DNA of 64,000 bases from an uncultured Bacillota bacterium (GTDB lineage: Bacteria; Bacillota_I; Bacilli_A; RFN20; CAG-288). Position 1 is the stretch's first letter; each line of letters begins with the position of its first letter. This document shows positions 1 through 7,200 of the stretch, piece by piece. Made by a program: the position numbers and the translations under genes. The DNA lies in assembly GCA_949290645.1 (NCBI GenBank), contig CASESG010000002.1, positions 124,001 to 188,000 of the forward strand. The letters run 5' to 3'. The notes beneath the pieces were generated by a model. That model was not told where the DNA came from. It saw only the letters and a list, made by a program, of their open reading frames with translations, and ran no database searches.

Positions 1-1047
1 ACGAAAGAGGAAGTGAAACCTCTGCCGAAGAAAAAGGAAGAGATTTCCCTTCCTTCCCCCTCCAAGAAAGTGGAGGAGGAGACGAAAGAGAGCAAGGGCA
101 AGGAAAGCGAGTCTCAGGTGATGGACAAGTACATCACCGGCCTCGACAAGTCCCGGACGGGATTCACCGACCGCATGAGAAAGCTTGCCGCCCGCAACAA
201 GATCGTCAACCAGGATTACTTCGATCAGCTGGAGCGCATCCTCATCGAGGCCGATGTCGGTGTCGACCTCTCCCTGGAACTGATCCGGGAGACGGCAGCG
301 GAAGCGGCCCTGCAGAAGATCGACGATCCCCAACAGCTCAACGACCTTTTGATCGACAAGATGTTCATCGGCTATGCCAACGAAGGCGGATCGTTCAAGA
401 CCGATCTGGAGATGGCAAAGGAGGGGCCGACGGTCGTCTTCATGTGCGGCGTCAACGGTGGCGGAAAGACGACCACCACGGCCAAACTCGCCAAGAAGTA
501 CAAGGACCGGGGAAAGAAGGTTCTCCTTGTCGCGGCCGACACCTTCCGAGCCGGCGCGGTCGAGCAGCTCACCTATTGGGCGGAGAAAGTCGGTGTCGAC
601 ATCCTCTCCCGCCCCTTGGCCGATCCGGCCTCCCTCTGCTTCGACGCCCTGAAAAAGGCCAAGAACGAGAACTACGACCTCGTCTTCGTCGATACGGCCG
701 GTCGCCTTCAGAACAAGAAGGCCTTGATGGACGAGCTCTCGAAGGTCGTCCGCGTGATGAAGAAGGTCATCCCCGAGGCACCCCATGAATCCCTGCTTGT
801 CATCGATGCCAACACCGGACAAAACGGCATCGACCAGGCTCAGGTCTTCAAGGAGTCGGTTCCCTTGACGGGCATCGTCATCACCAAGATGGACGGGACC
901 AGCAAGGGCGGAATCCTGCTTGCTATCCGCAAGCAGCTCTCCCTTCCGGTCCGCTTCATCGGCCTGGGCGAGAAGATGGACGATCTGGAAGAATTCGATC
1001 TCGACAAGTACCTCTACGGACTTCTGATCGGCAACGAGGAGGAATGA
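1..1047 (+). CDS. ftsY: SRP receptor GTPase FtsY (5' end cut by window)
   Basis: Membrane receptor for the signal recognition particle; it pairs with Ffh and delivers ribosome-nascent chain complexes to SecYEG. The frame is open to the first base, so the GTG at 13 is probably internal and part of the N-terminal A region is missing. Counting from that GTG: a Lys/Glu-rich stretch to about residue 36, the N domain, then the G domain with P-loop GVNGGGKT (146-153), DTFRAGA, DTAGR (227-231) and TKMDG (291-295), ending in the conserved GLGEKMDDLEEF segment. All catalytic motifs are intact. First visible gene of an operon with ylxM and ffh. Identification is firm; only the start is unknown. Confidence 0.97.
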   Translation, partial: TKEEVKPLPKKKEEISLPSPSKKVEEETKESKGKESESQVMDKYITGLDKSRTGFTDRMRKLAARNKIVNQDYFDQLERILIEADVGVDLSLELIRETAAEAALQKIDDPQQLNDLLIDKMFIGYANEGGSFKTDLEMAKEGPTVVFMCGVNGGGKTTTTAKLAKKYKDRGKKVLLVAADTFRAGAVEQLTYWAEKVGVDILSRPLADPASLCFDALKKAKNENYDLVFVDTAGRLQNKKALMDELSKVVRVMKKVIPEAPHESLLVIDANTGQNGIDQAQVFKESVPLTGIVITKMDGTSKGGILLAIRKQLSLPVRFIGLGEKMDDLEEFDLDKYLYGLLIGNEEE

Positions 1048-1049
1048 CC

Positions 1050-1301
1050 ATGGCATCCTTTCTGATTTGGATCGTTCTCTGCCTGGTGGTCAACTCGGTC
1101 GTCTCCCTGCTGGTCACCACCCTGGGCGGAAACTCCTACCTGGCGACGATGGTCACTTCCCTTGTCCTCTCTTTCCTGGTCGCCATCATCAACACCCGCT
1201 TCGACCGAAAGCACTTCTATCGCCAGCGCTTCTTCTGGGTCACCTTCATGGCGACGGCTCTCATCTTCCTGCTGCTCGACCTGCTGATGTTCCTCATCTA
1301 G
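1050..1301 (+). CDS. Small three-helix membrane protein in the SRP operon
   Basis: Not recognised as a known family. The product is about 83 residues, almost entirely hydrophobic, with three likely membrane segments: residues about 3-22, 28-46 and 60-83. A short basic loop (TRFDRKHFYRQR) lies between helices 2 and 3. Two in-frame ATGs exist, at 1044 (overlapping the ftsY stop) and 1050; the second is preferred because the GAGGAGG at 1036-1042 is 7 bases upstream of it. It sits between ftsY and ylxM with almost no spacing, so it is translated with SRP components. A role in membrane targeting is inference from position only. Confidence 0.75.
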   Translation: MASFLIWIVLCLVVNSVVSLLVTTLGGNSYLATMVTSLVLSFLVAIINTRFDRKHFYRQRFFWVTFMATALIFLLLDLLMFLI

Positions 1302-1310
1302 GGAGTCAAG

Positions 1311-1646
1311 ATGGACATCCTCGACAGCAAGGAGAAGTATTCGGCCCTTCTTCTCCTCTACGGCAAGCTGCTTTCCAAGACGACAAGAAGGCGCCTTTCC
1401 GACTTCTATCTCTCCGATCTCTCCTTAAGTGAGATCGCCAGTAACGATCACGTCTCGCGAAGCGCCGTCCAGCAGAGCATCAAGGAGGGAGAGAAGGCCC
1501 TTCTGGAATACGAGAAGAAGCTTTCCTTCCTCAAGAAGGAGAGGGCGATCGTCCATCTCCTTGGGGAAGTCGAAAAAGAGAACGATCCGACGAAGAGACA
1601 AGAAAAGATCGACAAGATCAAAGGAGAACTCGATTATGGCATTTGA
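1311..1646 (+). CDS. ylxM: YlxM/p13-family helix-turn-helix protein, SRP-associated
   Basis: YlxM (UPF0122) is a small protein with a sigma-70 region-4-like HTH, encoded next to ffh in Firmicutes and reported in streptococci to bind SRP components and modulate their GTPase activity. The 111-residue product shows the family pattern: N-terminal KEKYSALLLLYGKLLS, the HTH block LSDLSLSEIASNDHVSRSAVQQSIKEGEKAL split over residues about 36-66, then a charged helical tail. It overlaps the start of ffh by 11 bases, so the two are probably translationally coupled. Family membership is secure; function is by analogy. Confidence 0.93.
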   Translation: MDILDSKEKYSALLLLYGKLLSKTTRRRLSDFYLSDLSLSEIASNDHVSRSAVQQSIKEGEKALLEYEKKLSFLKKERAIVHLLGEVEKENDPTKRQEKIDKIKGELDYGI

Positions 1647-2976
1647 GGCACTGGGCGACCGTCTGGGTCGCATCGTCAAGAAGATTCGCGGACAGGCCAC
1701 CCTCAACGAACGGAACATGGACGAGATGCTCCAGGAGGTGCGAAAAGCCCTTCTGGAAGCGGACGTCAACTACGATGTCGTCACCGACTTCATCAAGGAA
1801 GTCAAGGAAGAGGCCAAGGGACAGAAAGTCCTGGACAAGGTCTCTCCCGGAGACATGGTCGTCAAGATCGTCCACGACAAGATGGAAGGACTTCTGGGCG
1901 ACGGGGACAACGATGTCTGCTTCCGCATGGACGGGAAGCCGACCGTCTTAATGATGGTCGGTCTCCAAGGTACCGGAAAGACGACCTCCGCCGCCAAGCT
2001 GGCCCAGCTCTACGAAAGGAAGAACCACAAGAAGGTCCTTCTGGCCGCTCTGGACGTCTACCGCCCCGCCGCCATCGAACAGTTGATCAACCTCGGAAAG
2101 AAGTGCGATCCCGAAGTCGAGACCTATTCCGCTCCGGAAAAGATGCCTCCCGAGATTGCCAAGGAAGCCTATCAGAAGGCTCTGTCCGAGAAATACGACA
2201 TCCTGATCCTGGATACAGCCGGACGTCTGGAGATCGACGAGAAGCTGATGGCTGAGCTCAAGAAGATCCAGGAGATCGTCCCCGTCGACGAGACCCTGTT
2301 GACCGTCGACTCGATGGTCGGCCAGAACGCCACCAACGTCGCCTTGACCTTCAACCGCGAGATCAAGATCACGGGCCTTGTGATGACAAAGCTCGACGGC
2401 GATTCCAGAGGCGGTGCCGCCCTCTCCATCAAGAAGCTGACCGGCATCCCAATCAAGTACGCCGGAACGGGCGAGAAGATGGACGATCTGGAGAACTTCC
2501 ATCCCGACCGCATGGCTTCCCGCATCCTGGGCATGGGAGACATCGTCTCCCTGGTCGAGGAAGTCCAGGCCAAGATCGACGAGAAGCAGGCGGAGAAGAC
2601 AAGCCGGAGGTTGATGAACGGACAGTTCGACCTCACCGACATGCTCTCGATGATGAAGCAGATGAACAAGCTCGGACCTCTGCGGAAGATCCTGACGATG
2701 CTTCCGGGCATGCCCAAGCTCTCGGAGGACCAGGTCGACCAGGCGCAGAAGATGCTCAAGAGAACCGAGGTCATCATCAACTCCATGACAAGGGAGGAGA
2801 GAAGGAAGCCGGAGATGATCAAGAGCAGCCGGAAGCTGAGGATCGCCAACGGCTCCGGAACGACTCCCAAGGAAGTCAACCAGGTCCTTGAGAGCTACCA
2901 GGCGATGCAGAAGAACATGAAGATGATGAAGTCCAACCCGATGATGCTTCGCCGGATGATGGGTGGCTTGCGCTGA
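1636..2976 (+). CDS. ffh: Signal recognition particle GTPase Ffh (SRP54)
   Basis: Protein subunit of SRP; binds 4.5S/SRP RNA and hydrophobic signal sequences and forms a GTPase pair with FtsY. The start is the ATG at 1636 (MAFEAL), which matches the family N terminus. NG domain: N helices to about residue 100, P-loop GLQGTGKT (109-116), DVYRPAA, DTAGR near 196, TKLDGD near 254, GTGEKMDDLE. The M domain covers about 310-446 and is rich in methionine, including LTDMLSMMKQMNKLG and a Met-rich C terminus. At 446 residues it has the usual length. Stop and next start overlap (TGATGG), indicating operon continuation. No SRP RNA gene was seen in the window. Confidence 0.97.
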   Translation: MAFEALGDRLGRIVKKIRGQATLNERNMDEMLQEVRKALLEADVNYDVVTDFIKEVKEEAKGQKVLDKVSPGDMVVKIVHDKMEGLLGDGDNDVCFRMDGKPTVLMMVGLQGTGKTTSAAKLAQLYERKNHKKVLLAALDVYRPAAIEQLINLGKKCDPEVETYSAPEKMPPEIAKEAYQKALSEKYDILILDTAGRLEIDEKLMAELKKIQEIVPVDETLLTVDSMVGQNATNVALTFNREIKITGLVMTKLDGDSRGGAALSIKKLTGIPIKYAGTGEKMDDLENFHPDRMASRILGMGDIVSLVEEVQAKIDEKQAEKTSRRLMNGQFDLTDMLSMMKQMNKLGPLRKILTMLPGMPKLSEDQVDQAQKMLKRTEVIINSMTREERRKPEMIKSSRKLRIANGSGTTPKEVNQVLESYQAMQKNMKMMKSNPMMLRRMMGGLR

Positions 2977-3575
2977 TGGAAAATGTGATCTTTCTTTTGA
3001 TCCAGAAGGCCAAGAAGCCGATCATGGCCTTGAGAGAAGAGAAGGTTCCTCTCGCTTACTGGGCCCTGATGGCGCTCTCGATCGCAATGGCCGTCATCGG
3101 CATCCTCTTCTTCGCCCTCGCACTCATTCCGGTATTTCAGGAATCGCTCAAGATCGCCTTCTTCATCATCGGACTCGCCTTCCTGGTCCTCCTTCTCATC
3201 CCCATGGCATTCTTCCTCTACGCCTCGCTCCGCCACAGGCCGCAAAGCAAGATCAAGAAGGCCAAGAAGATCTACAGAGAAGGGAACTTCCCGGAAAAGG
3301 ACAGCTTCTGGCTTCAAGAGCGTCTCAAGCCTTCCAAGAGAAAGAATCACGATCTGGTCTTCCTCTTCCAGGGAGAATGGCATCACATCCTCGTCTACAG
3401 CCAGACGGATCAGAAGAATCCATACCTACCCTTGCCTTCCTATCTCCTGGATGGCAAGAAAGAATATGCGGATGTCATCGGAATTCTCACCGACAGCGAC
3501 CTCTTTGACGGAAAGAGAATTGCGAATGTAGGAAAGATCATTCCCGTCACTTATGACGGGAAGAGAGTCGACTGA
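2976..3575 (+). CDS. Membrane-anchored protein of unknown function after ffh
   Basis: Not recognised. The 199-residue product has a short amphipathic N terminus, two strong membrane segments (about residues 26-48 and 58-82), then a basic stretch (RHRPQSKIKKAKKIYRE) and a soluble C-terminal domain of about 110 residues containing paired aromatic positions (FLFQGEWHHILVYSQ). It starts at the ATG overlapping the ffh stop codon and is followed directly by a rho-independent terminator, so it is the last gene of the SRP operon. A link to protein export is only suggested by position. Confidence 0.75.
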   Translation: MENVIFLLIQKAKKPIMALREEKVPLAYWALMALSIAMAVIGILFFALALIPVFQESLKIAFFIIGLAFLVLLLIPMAFFLYASLRHRPQSKIKKAKKIYREGNFPEKDSFWLQERLKPSKRKNHDLVFLFQGEWHHILVYSQTDQKNPYLPLPSYLLDGKKEYADVIGILTDSDLFDGKRIANVGKIIPVTYDGKRVD

Positions 3576-3579
3576 CAAG

Positions 3580-3602
3580 GCACGGCAAGGCCGTGCTTTT
3601 TT
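3580..3602 (+). terminator. Rho-independent terminator of the SRP operon
   Basis: Perfect 7-bp stem GCACGGC/GCCGTGC with an AAG loop (3580-3596) followed by six T residues, starting 5 bases after the stop at 3575. Confidence 0.9.
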
Positions 3603-3674
3603 GGACGACGGATTCTCCTCGGGAGACCATCCATAGACAAAGATATGTTCTTTTGTTCATGAATCTGGCAAAAA

Positions 3675-3703
3675 TTGCTTTTATTTCTTGCTTTTGCCAT
3701 AAT
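3675..3703 (+). promoter_or_regulatory. Sigma-A promoter for the GNAT gene
   Basis: TTGCTT at 3675-3680, a 17-bp spacer and CATAAT at 3698-3703, 20 bases before the chosen ATG. The TTG at 3675 is in frame with the gene, but belongs to this -35 element rather than being a start codon. Confidence 0.7.
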
Positions 3704-3722
3704 GTCGGCGGAGGTTTTGACC

Positions 3723-4238
3723 ATGAACAAAGAACTGCGCAAAGTGAAACTGGGTGATTTGGACAGCTTGGCGGAGATGCTGGTCGAGTTCTGGCAGAGC
3801 CAATTCGTCCACCCCAGCGACTCCGACATCCTGGAGGACATCCGCAGGATGCTCGACAGCAAGGGCATCGGGCGTCTGATCCTTGCCGACGGCGCGATCA
3901 GCGGCTTCATCTATGTCAACGAGAAGTACGGCTATCTCAACAACATCGAGTATCTCTACGTGAAGAAGGAATTCCGTTCCAAAGGCCTTGCCTCCTTCGC
4001 CATCAAGGAGATCCAGAAGATTGTCCTCTCCAAGGACAACGACCGGGTCCAGATCGAGGTCTCGCCTTTCAACACCAAGGCCTTGCGGCTCTATCACCGC
4101 CTGGGATTCACCAACATCGACACCATCACCCTCACGACCCATCTTCCGGGAAAGACAAAGGAGATGGACTTCCAAGGCCTTTCCTTCCAGATCAATCCCG
4201 TCGAGGCTTTCCAAAAGCAAGAAAAAGAGGAGGACTGA
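3723..4238 (+). CDS. GNAT-family N-acetyltransferase
   Basis: Acyl-CoA-dependent transferase of unknown substrate. The ATG at 3723 is chosen because GGAGG (3710-3714) lies 8 bases upstream. The 171-residue product shows the GNAT fold order: an N-terminal RKVKLGDLDSLAEMLVEFW helix, the strand ADGAISGFIYVNEKYGYL, motif A with IEYLYVKKEFRSKGLASFAIKEIQ (acetyl-CoA loop variant RSKGLA), and motif B VSPFNTKALRLYHRLGFTN. This layout resembles aminoglycoside/RimI-like acetyltransferases, but nothing defines the substrate. It has its own promoter and converges on trmD; its 3' end contains the hairpin that terminates the opposite operon. Confidence 0.85.
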   Translation: MNKELRKVKLGDLDSLAEMLVEFWQSQFVHPSDSDILEDIRRMLDSKGIGRLILADGAISGFIYVNEKYGYLNNIEYLYVKKEFRSKGLASFAIKEIQKIVLSKDNDRVQIEVSPFNTKALRLYHRLGFTNIDTITLTTHLPGKTKEMDFQGLSFQINPVEAFQKQEKEED

Positions 4239-4247
4239 ATCCTCCTC
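4222..4247 (-). terminator. Terminator of the rpsP-trmD operon, nested in the convergent gene
   Basis: Read on the minus strand: GAGGAGG, a 7-base loop, CCTCCTC (4247-4227), then TTTTT (4226-4222). The hairpin contains the last bases of both trmD and the GNAT gene. The plus strand has no T-run after the stem, so termination is probably one-directional. Confidence 0.75.
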
Positions 4248-5028
4248 AGCTCTTGGGAAGGAATTTTTTCCCCTTCTCGAGGGCTTCCTTCTCCTTTTTG
4301 TCCTCCTCCTTCTTCCCTTCGAGATAGGACATCAGGATCTCATAATCCTTTTTCGAATACCTTCTTCGATCGAAGAGGTCTCTTCTTTTCTCGTAAGTCA
4401 AAATCACGCTCTCCCTGTGGCGATAAGAGGAGACAACCTCGTGATTCCCACAGAAGAGAATCTCCGGGATCCTCTTTCCCTCGAACTCCAGGGGATAGGT
4501 ATATTGATCGTATTCCAGGAGATCGTCGTCGAAGCTTTCCTCCTTGGTCGAATCCTCGCTGATCGCGCCCTTGAGCAGCCGTGTGACGCTGTCGGCAATG
4601 GCCATGGCCGGGATCTCTCCCCCGGTGAGGATGAAATCCCCAATCGAGAGCTCCTCGTCCACATAGGAGGAGAAGCGGGCATCGACCCCTTCGTAGTGGC
4701 CGCAGACCAAGACGAGATCTTCCATACGGCTCAGACGGATGGCATCCTTCTGGGTGAAGCTCTTTCCCCTGGGGCCGAGATAGATCTTGTGGCTCTTCTC
4801 GTTGGAATGGGACCGCAGGCAGGAGACCAGAGGCTCCAGGCGCATCACAAGGCCAGCCCCGCCACCGATGGGATGATCGTCGACACGATGGTTCTTGTCC
4901 AGGGAATAATCCCGGATGTTGGCAATCTCAAAAGTGACGACACCCTTGGCAATCGCTCTCTTGACGATGGAGTTGTCCAGAAATCGGTCGAAGAATTCCG
5001 GAAAGATCGTCAAGATGGTGATCTTCAC
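4246..5028 (-). CDS. trmD: tRNA (guanine-N1)-methyltransferase TrmD
   Basis: SPOUT-class methyltransferase that makes m1G37 in tRNAs and prevents +1 frameshifting. The 260-residue protein is slightly longer than usual and shows the family landmarks: MKITILTIFPEFF, HRVDDHPIGGGAGLVMRLEP, LGPRGKSFTQKDA, the VCGHYEGVDARF knot segment and SIGDFILTGGEIPAMAIADS. A lysine/glutamate-rich C-terminal tail follows the fold. Last gene of rpsP-khpA-rimM-trmD; its ATG overlaps the rimM stop by 4 bases. In most relatives rplS follows trmD; here it does not. Confidence 0.97.
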   Translation of the reverse strand: MKITILTIFPEFFDRFLDNSIVKRAIAKGVVTFEIANIRDYSLDKNHRVDDHPIGGGAGLVMRLEPLVSCLRSHSNEKSHKIYLGPRGKSFTQKDAIRLSRMEDLVLVCGHYEGVDARFSSYVDEELSIGDFILTGGEIPAMAIADSVTRLLKGAISEDSTKEESFDDDLLEYDQYTYPLEFEGKRIPEILFCGNHEVVSSYRHRESVILTYEKRRDLFDRRRYSKKDYEILMSYLEGKKEEDKKEKEALEKGKKFLPKS

Positions 5029-5522
5029 TTCGCCAGAACCTCGCTTCCGAGCTCCGTCAGATAGATCTTCTTCTCCTTCTTGTCCACCCTGAGGACGAAG
5101 AGCCCTTCCTTGAAGGGGATGTAGGACTTTCCGGAGACGAGATAGTCGCCGGCGGGCATCTTGTTTACCGTCTCGACCTTGCCGTACGTCTCTCCCCTGC
5201 AGTCGACGATTTCCATCCCGACGAGCTCGTCATAGAAATACTCGCCCTTGGGAGGGCGGACGTTCTCCCGGATTGTCCTTCCGATCATCCATTCGATCTC
5301 GTTGATGTCGTCATATCCCACAAGGCCGATGACGGCGATGCGATTGTCCTTCATCCGGAAGGAGGAGATCTCATATTCCTGTTCCTTCTCGTCCTGATCG
5401 AGGATGAGGACTTTCTTCCCCACGGCAAAGCGCAGCTCGGGATTGGTCGTGGAGATGGAGACCTTGAGCTGTCCCTTGATGCCGAAGGTGTTGACGATCT
5501 TGCCGATGTTTTTGACGGCCAT
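5025..5522 (-). CDS. rimM: 16S rRNA processing/30S maturation factor RimM
   Basis: Assembly factor that binds ribosomal protein S19 and helps mature the 3' domain of 16S rRNA. The start is the ATG at 5522 (MAVKNIGKIVNTFGIKGQLK), preceded by AAGGAAGG at suitable distance; upstream codons in frame are not family-like. The N-terminal RimM domain covers residues about 1-90, and the PRC-barrel covers about 95-165 with PPKGEYFYDELVGMEI, then VDKKEKKIYLTE. At 165 residues it is of normal length. Coupled to trmD through an ATGA overlap. Confidence 0.95.
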   Translation of the reverse strand: MAVKNIGKIVNTFGIKGQLKVSISTTNPELRFAVGKKVLILDQDEKEQEYEISSFRMKDNRIAVIGLVGYDDINEIEWMIGRTIRENVRPPKGEYFYDELVGMEIVDCRGETYGKVETVNKMPAGDYLVSGKSYIPFKEGLFVLRVDKKEKKIYLTELGSEVLAK

Positions 5523-5572
5523 GTTTGCCTTCCTTTCCGAAAGAAAGAGGGAGCAAAGCTCCCCTTTCCTTC

Positions 5573-5890
5573 TCATTGCTGCGGAATTTCGAATTCCGGA
5601 TGGTTGTTCTTGTAGTCCTGCAAGCTCTGGAAGCGCAGGTGAACCTTCTTGCGCAGGTTCTTGATGGAGACGTTGAGAATCGTCCTGAGGGAATCGGAGA
5701 TCACCCCGTGACGGCCGATCAGCTTGCCCAGGTCCTCGTTCTCGCAGAGGATCAGGTAGGTCTGTTCCCTCTTGGTGCGGTTCTCCGGCTTGTCCATTCT
5801 CGTAATGACGATTTTCTCGGGATTCCCGACGAGTGGTTCAACGAGGGAGCGGATATCCTGAGTGAGATCGATATCGGTTCCTCCGTTCAT
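5573..5890 (-). CDS. khpA: KH-domain RNA-binding protein KhpA
   Basis: Small single-KH RNA-binding protein which, in Gram-positive bacteria, partners with KhpB/EloR in post-transcriptional control of cell elongation and division. The product is 105 residues (typical about 75-80), so it carries a short N-terminal extension and a C-terminal tail LQDYKNNHPEFE. The KH core contains DLTQDIRSLVEPLVGNPEKI and the GxxG loop in LGKLIGRHGVISDSLRTIL. The ATG at 5890 is preferred; a GTG six bases upstream is possible. It lies in its canonical place between rpsP and rimM. Confidence 0.92.
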   Translation of the reverse strand: MNGGTDIDLTQDIRSLVEPLVGNPEKIVITRMDKPENRTKREQTYLILCENEDLGKLIGRHGVISDSLRTILNVSIKNLRKKVHLRFQSLQDYKNNHPEFEIPQQ

Positions 5891-5892
5891 CG

Positions 5893-6180
5893 TCACTTCG
5901 CCTCTTTCTTGGCCTTGCGCGCCTCGAGCTTGGCGTCGACGAATTTCTTGTAGATGCCCTTCTTGGTGAGAAGCGTGCGGACCGAATCCGAAGGGATGGC
6001 GCCGTTGTTGAGCCACTTCAGGGCCTCGTTCTCATCGATCGAGAAATCGTGGGTGTGGGGGTTGAAGAATCCCAGGTCGGCAAGGTTGTCCGAGCGAGGG
6101 GTCTTGCGCGAATCGCTGACAACGATACGATAGCTCGGAAGAGCCTTTCTTCCGATGCGGCAGAGTCTGATCTTGACCAT
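5893..6180 (-). CDS. rpsP: 30S ribosomal protein S16
   Basis: Component of the 30S 5' domain. The 95-residue product begins MVKIRLCRIGRKALPSYRIVV, the S16 signature, with DLGFFNPHTHDF and a lysine-rich C terminus. A GGAGG site sits 9 bases upstream of the ATG. First gene of the rpsP-khpA-rimM-trmD operon, with a consensus promoter immediately upstream. The canonical proline-aromatic stretch in the first helix is changed (KALPSY), which is a small divergence from the family. Confidence 0.96.
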   Translation of the reverse strand: MVKIRLCRIGRKALPSYRIVVSDSRKTPRSDNLADLGFFNPHTHDFSIDENEALKWLNNGAIPSDSVRTLLTKKGIYKKFVDAKLEARKAKKEAK

Positions 6181-6209
6181 GTGATAAATCCTCCAAAGTT
6201 GATTTCAAA

Positions 6210-6230
6210 CGAGAAGAATATACCTTCTCG
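6210..6230. repeat. Perfect inverted repeat bracketing the rpsP -10 element
   Basis: CGAGAAG at 6210-6216 and CTTCTCG at 6224-6230 flank the 7 bases that contain the -10 hexamer. With the predicted start site near 6210, the repeat is not transcribed from this promoter. That suggests a DNA operator, though it could also weakly terminate the upstream gene. Confidence 0.55.
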
Positions 6231-6245
6231 AAAAGCGTCTGTCAA
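6217..6245 (-). promoter_or_regulatory. Consensus sigma-A promoter of the rpsP operon
   Basis: On the minus strand, a perfect TTGACA (6245-6240), a 17-bp spacer and TATATT (6222-6217). The -35 overlaps the stop codon of the upstream EFR1 gene. Predicted start near 6210, giving a short leader to the rpsP ATG. Confidence 0.88.
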
Positions 6246-7114
6246 GTCTTTTCCCTTGACAGCTTCTCTTCCTCGATCCTCTTCTCTGCCCTCTCGAAAT
6301 ACCTCCGATAGGAGCGACGCAAGGTCCGCCTTTCCTTCTCCTTTCCTTCAGTCGGTTCGAACCGATATGGCCCGTTGACCTTCATGAAGTCGAGAATGCC
6401 AAGATGGATGGCATCCTTAGGGCAGAAGAAGGCACAGCGGGAACAGAGGATGCACCGGTTCTCGAAGTGGATTCCCTTCTCGTCCATCACGATGTTCTTC
6501 GTCGGACAGGAGCGGACGCACAAACCGCAGCGGATGCACTTCTTGTCGGCGCGGAAGGTCTTTCCCAGAAGGGGACTGGCCTTCTGCTCGATGCGAAGAA
6601 GAAAGAGAGGAAAGCGGAGGAGAAAGAAAGTCTTTCGATAGAACCGCTCTTTCTTCAAGATCCTCCTCGCATCCAAGGAAATCAGCCGAAGAGCCGTCCT
6701 CCACATCCAATAGGCCATCTTCTCCGTATGTCGGAAGACCATGTCATAGGGCATCAGGTAATGAAATTCCCCCGCCAGGGAATAGCCTTTCTTTCTCAGG
6801 ATCGAAAAGAGCTTTGCCGAGGATTCCTCGTTGAGAGAGAGACCCTCACCCGAGGTCTTCAGGACATAGATCGGATTCTCTTTTCTCAGGGTCTCCAGGT
6901 TCCGGGCGAAGTCGAGAATCCACTTTGGGGCGTTGAAGGCATGGATCGGGTAGCCCAGAACCAAGACATCGAACAAGGAGAGGTCCGGATCCCTGTTCTG
7001 TTCCAGGTCGAAAAGGACAGCCTCCTCCCCGAAGGCCGAAAGGCATTCCTCCATCTTCTCGATGCATCTCTTGGTGTTTCCCGTTCCCGAGAAAAAGACA
7101 AAAGCGATCTTCAT
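6242..7114 (-). CDS. EFR1-type flavodoxin plus 2[4Fe-4S] ferredoxin fusion
   Basis: Electron carrier found in anaerobes; partner enzymes are unknown. Start chosen at MKIAFVFFSGTGNT (7114), since the FMN phosphate loop SGTGNT is always near the N terminus of flavodoxins. Residues about 1-145 form the flavodoxin-like part. A middle helix-rich basic region follows, then two cysteine clusters of the CxxCxxCxxxCP type (CIRCGLCVRSCP and CILCSRCAFFCP) at about residues 190-235. The C-terminal tail is very basic (RTLRRSYRRYFERAEKR). Total 290 residues. Monocistronic; its stop overlaps the rpsP -35. Confidence 0.87.
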   Translation of the reverse strand: MKIAFVFFSGTGNTKRCIEKMEECLSAFGEEAVLFDLEQNRDPDLSLFDVLVLGYPIHAFNAPKWILDFARNLETLRKENPIYVLKTSGEGLSLNEESSAKLFSILRKKGYSLAGEFHYLMPYDMVFRHTEKMAYWMWRTALRLISLDARRILKKERFYRKTFFLLRFPLFLLRIEQKASPLLGKTFRADKKCIRCGLCVRSCPTKNIVMDEKGIHFENRCILCSRCAFFCPKDAIHLGILDFMKVNGPYRFEPTEGKEKERRTLRRSYRRYFERAEKRIEEEKLSREKT

Positions 7115-7134
7115 GTTCTCTCTATGATAAAGAA

Positions 7135-7149
7135 ACAGAACGATTCTGT
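7135..7149. promoter_or_regulatory. Operator-like palindrome upstream of the EFR1 gene
   Basis: ACAGAA-CGA-TTCTGT, a perfect 6-bp inverted repeat with a 3-base centre, 21 bases upstream of the EFR1 start, where a promoter would be expected. No convincing -35/-10 pair was found. The factor is unknown. Confidence 0.35.
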
Positions 7150-7154
7150 CATTC

Positions 7155-7180
7155 AAAAAGCCAGGCCCGAAGACCTGGCT
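7155..7180 (-). terminator. Terminator of the 611-residue lipoprotein gene
   Basis: Minus-strand hairpin with outer stem AGCCAGG/CCTGGCT and inner C(TTCG)G tetraloop (7180-7159), followed by TTTTT (7159-7155). It starts about 20 bases after the stop at 7201. Confidence 0.85.
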
Positions 7181-7200
7181 TGTCGAACTTCTTCTCTTCC

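Noticed and set aside
1429..1635. Upstream extension of Ffh into the ylxM region
   Set aside because: The open frame continues upstream, but its Arg/Ser-rich translation is a shadow of ylxM. Ffh homologues begin at MAFEAL.
5523..5576. Longer N terminus for RimM
   Set aside because: The extra 18 residues are not family-like, whereas the ATG at 5522 has a good SD and a canonical MAVKNIGKIV start.
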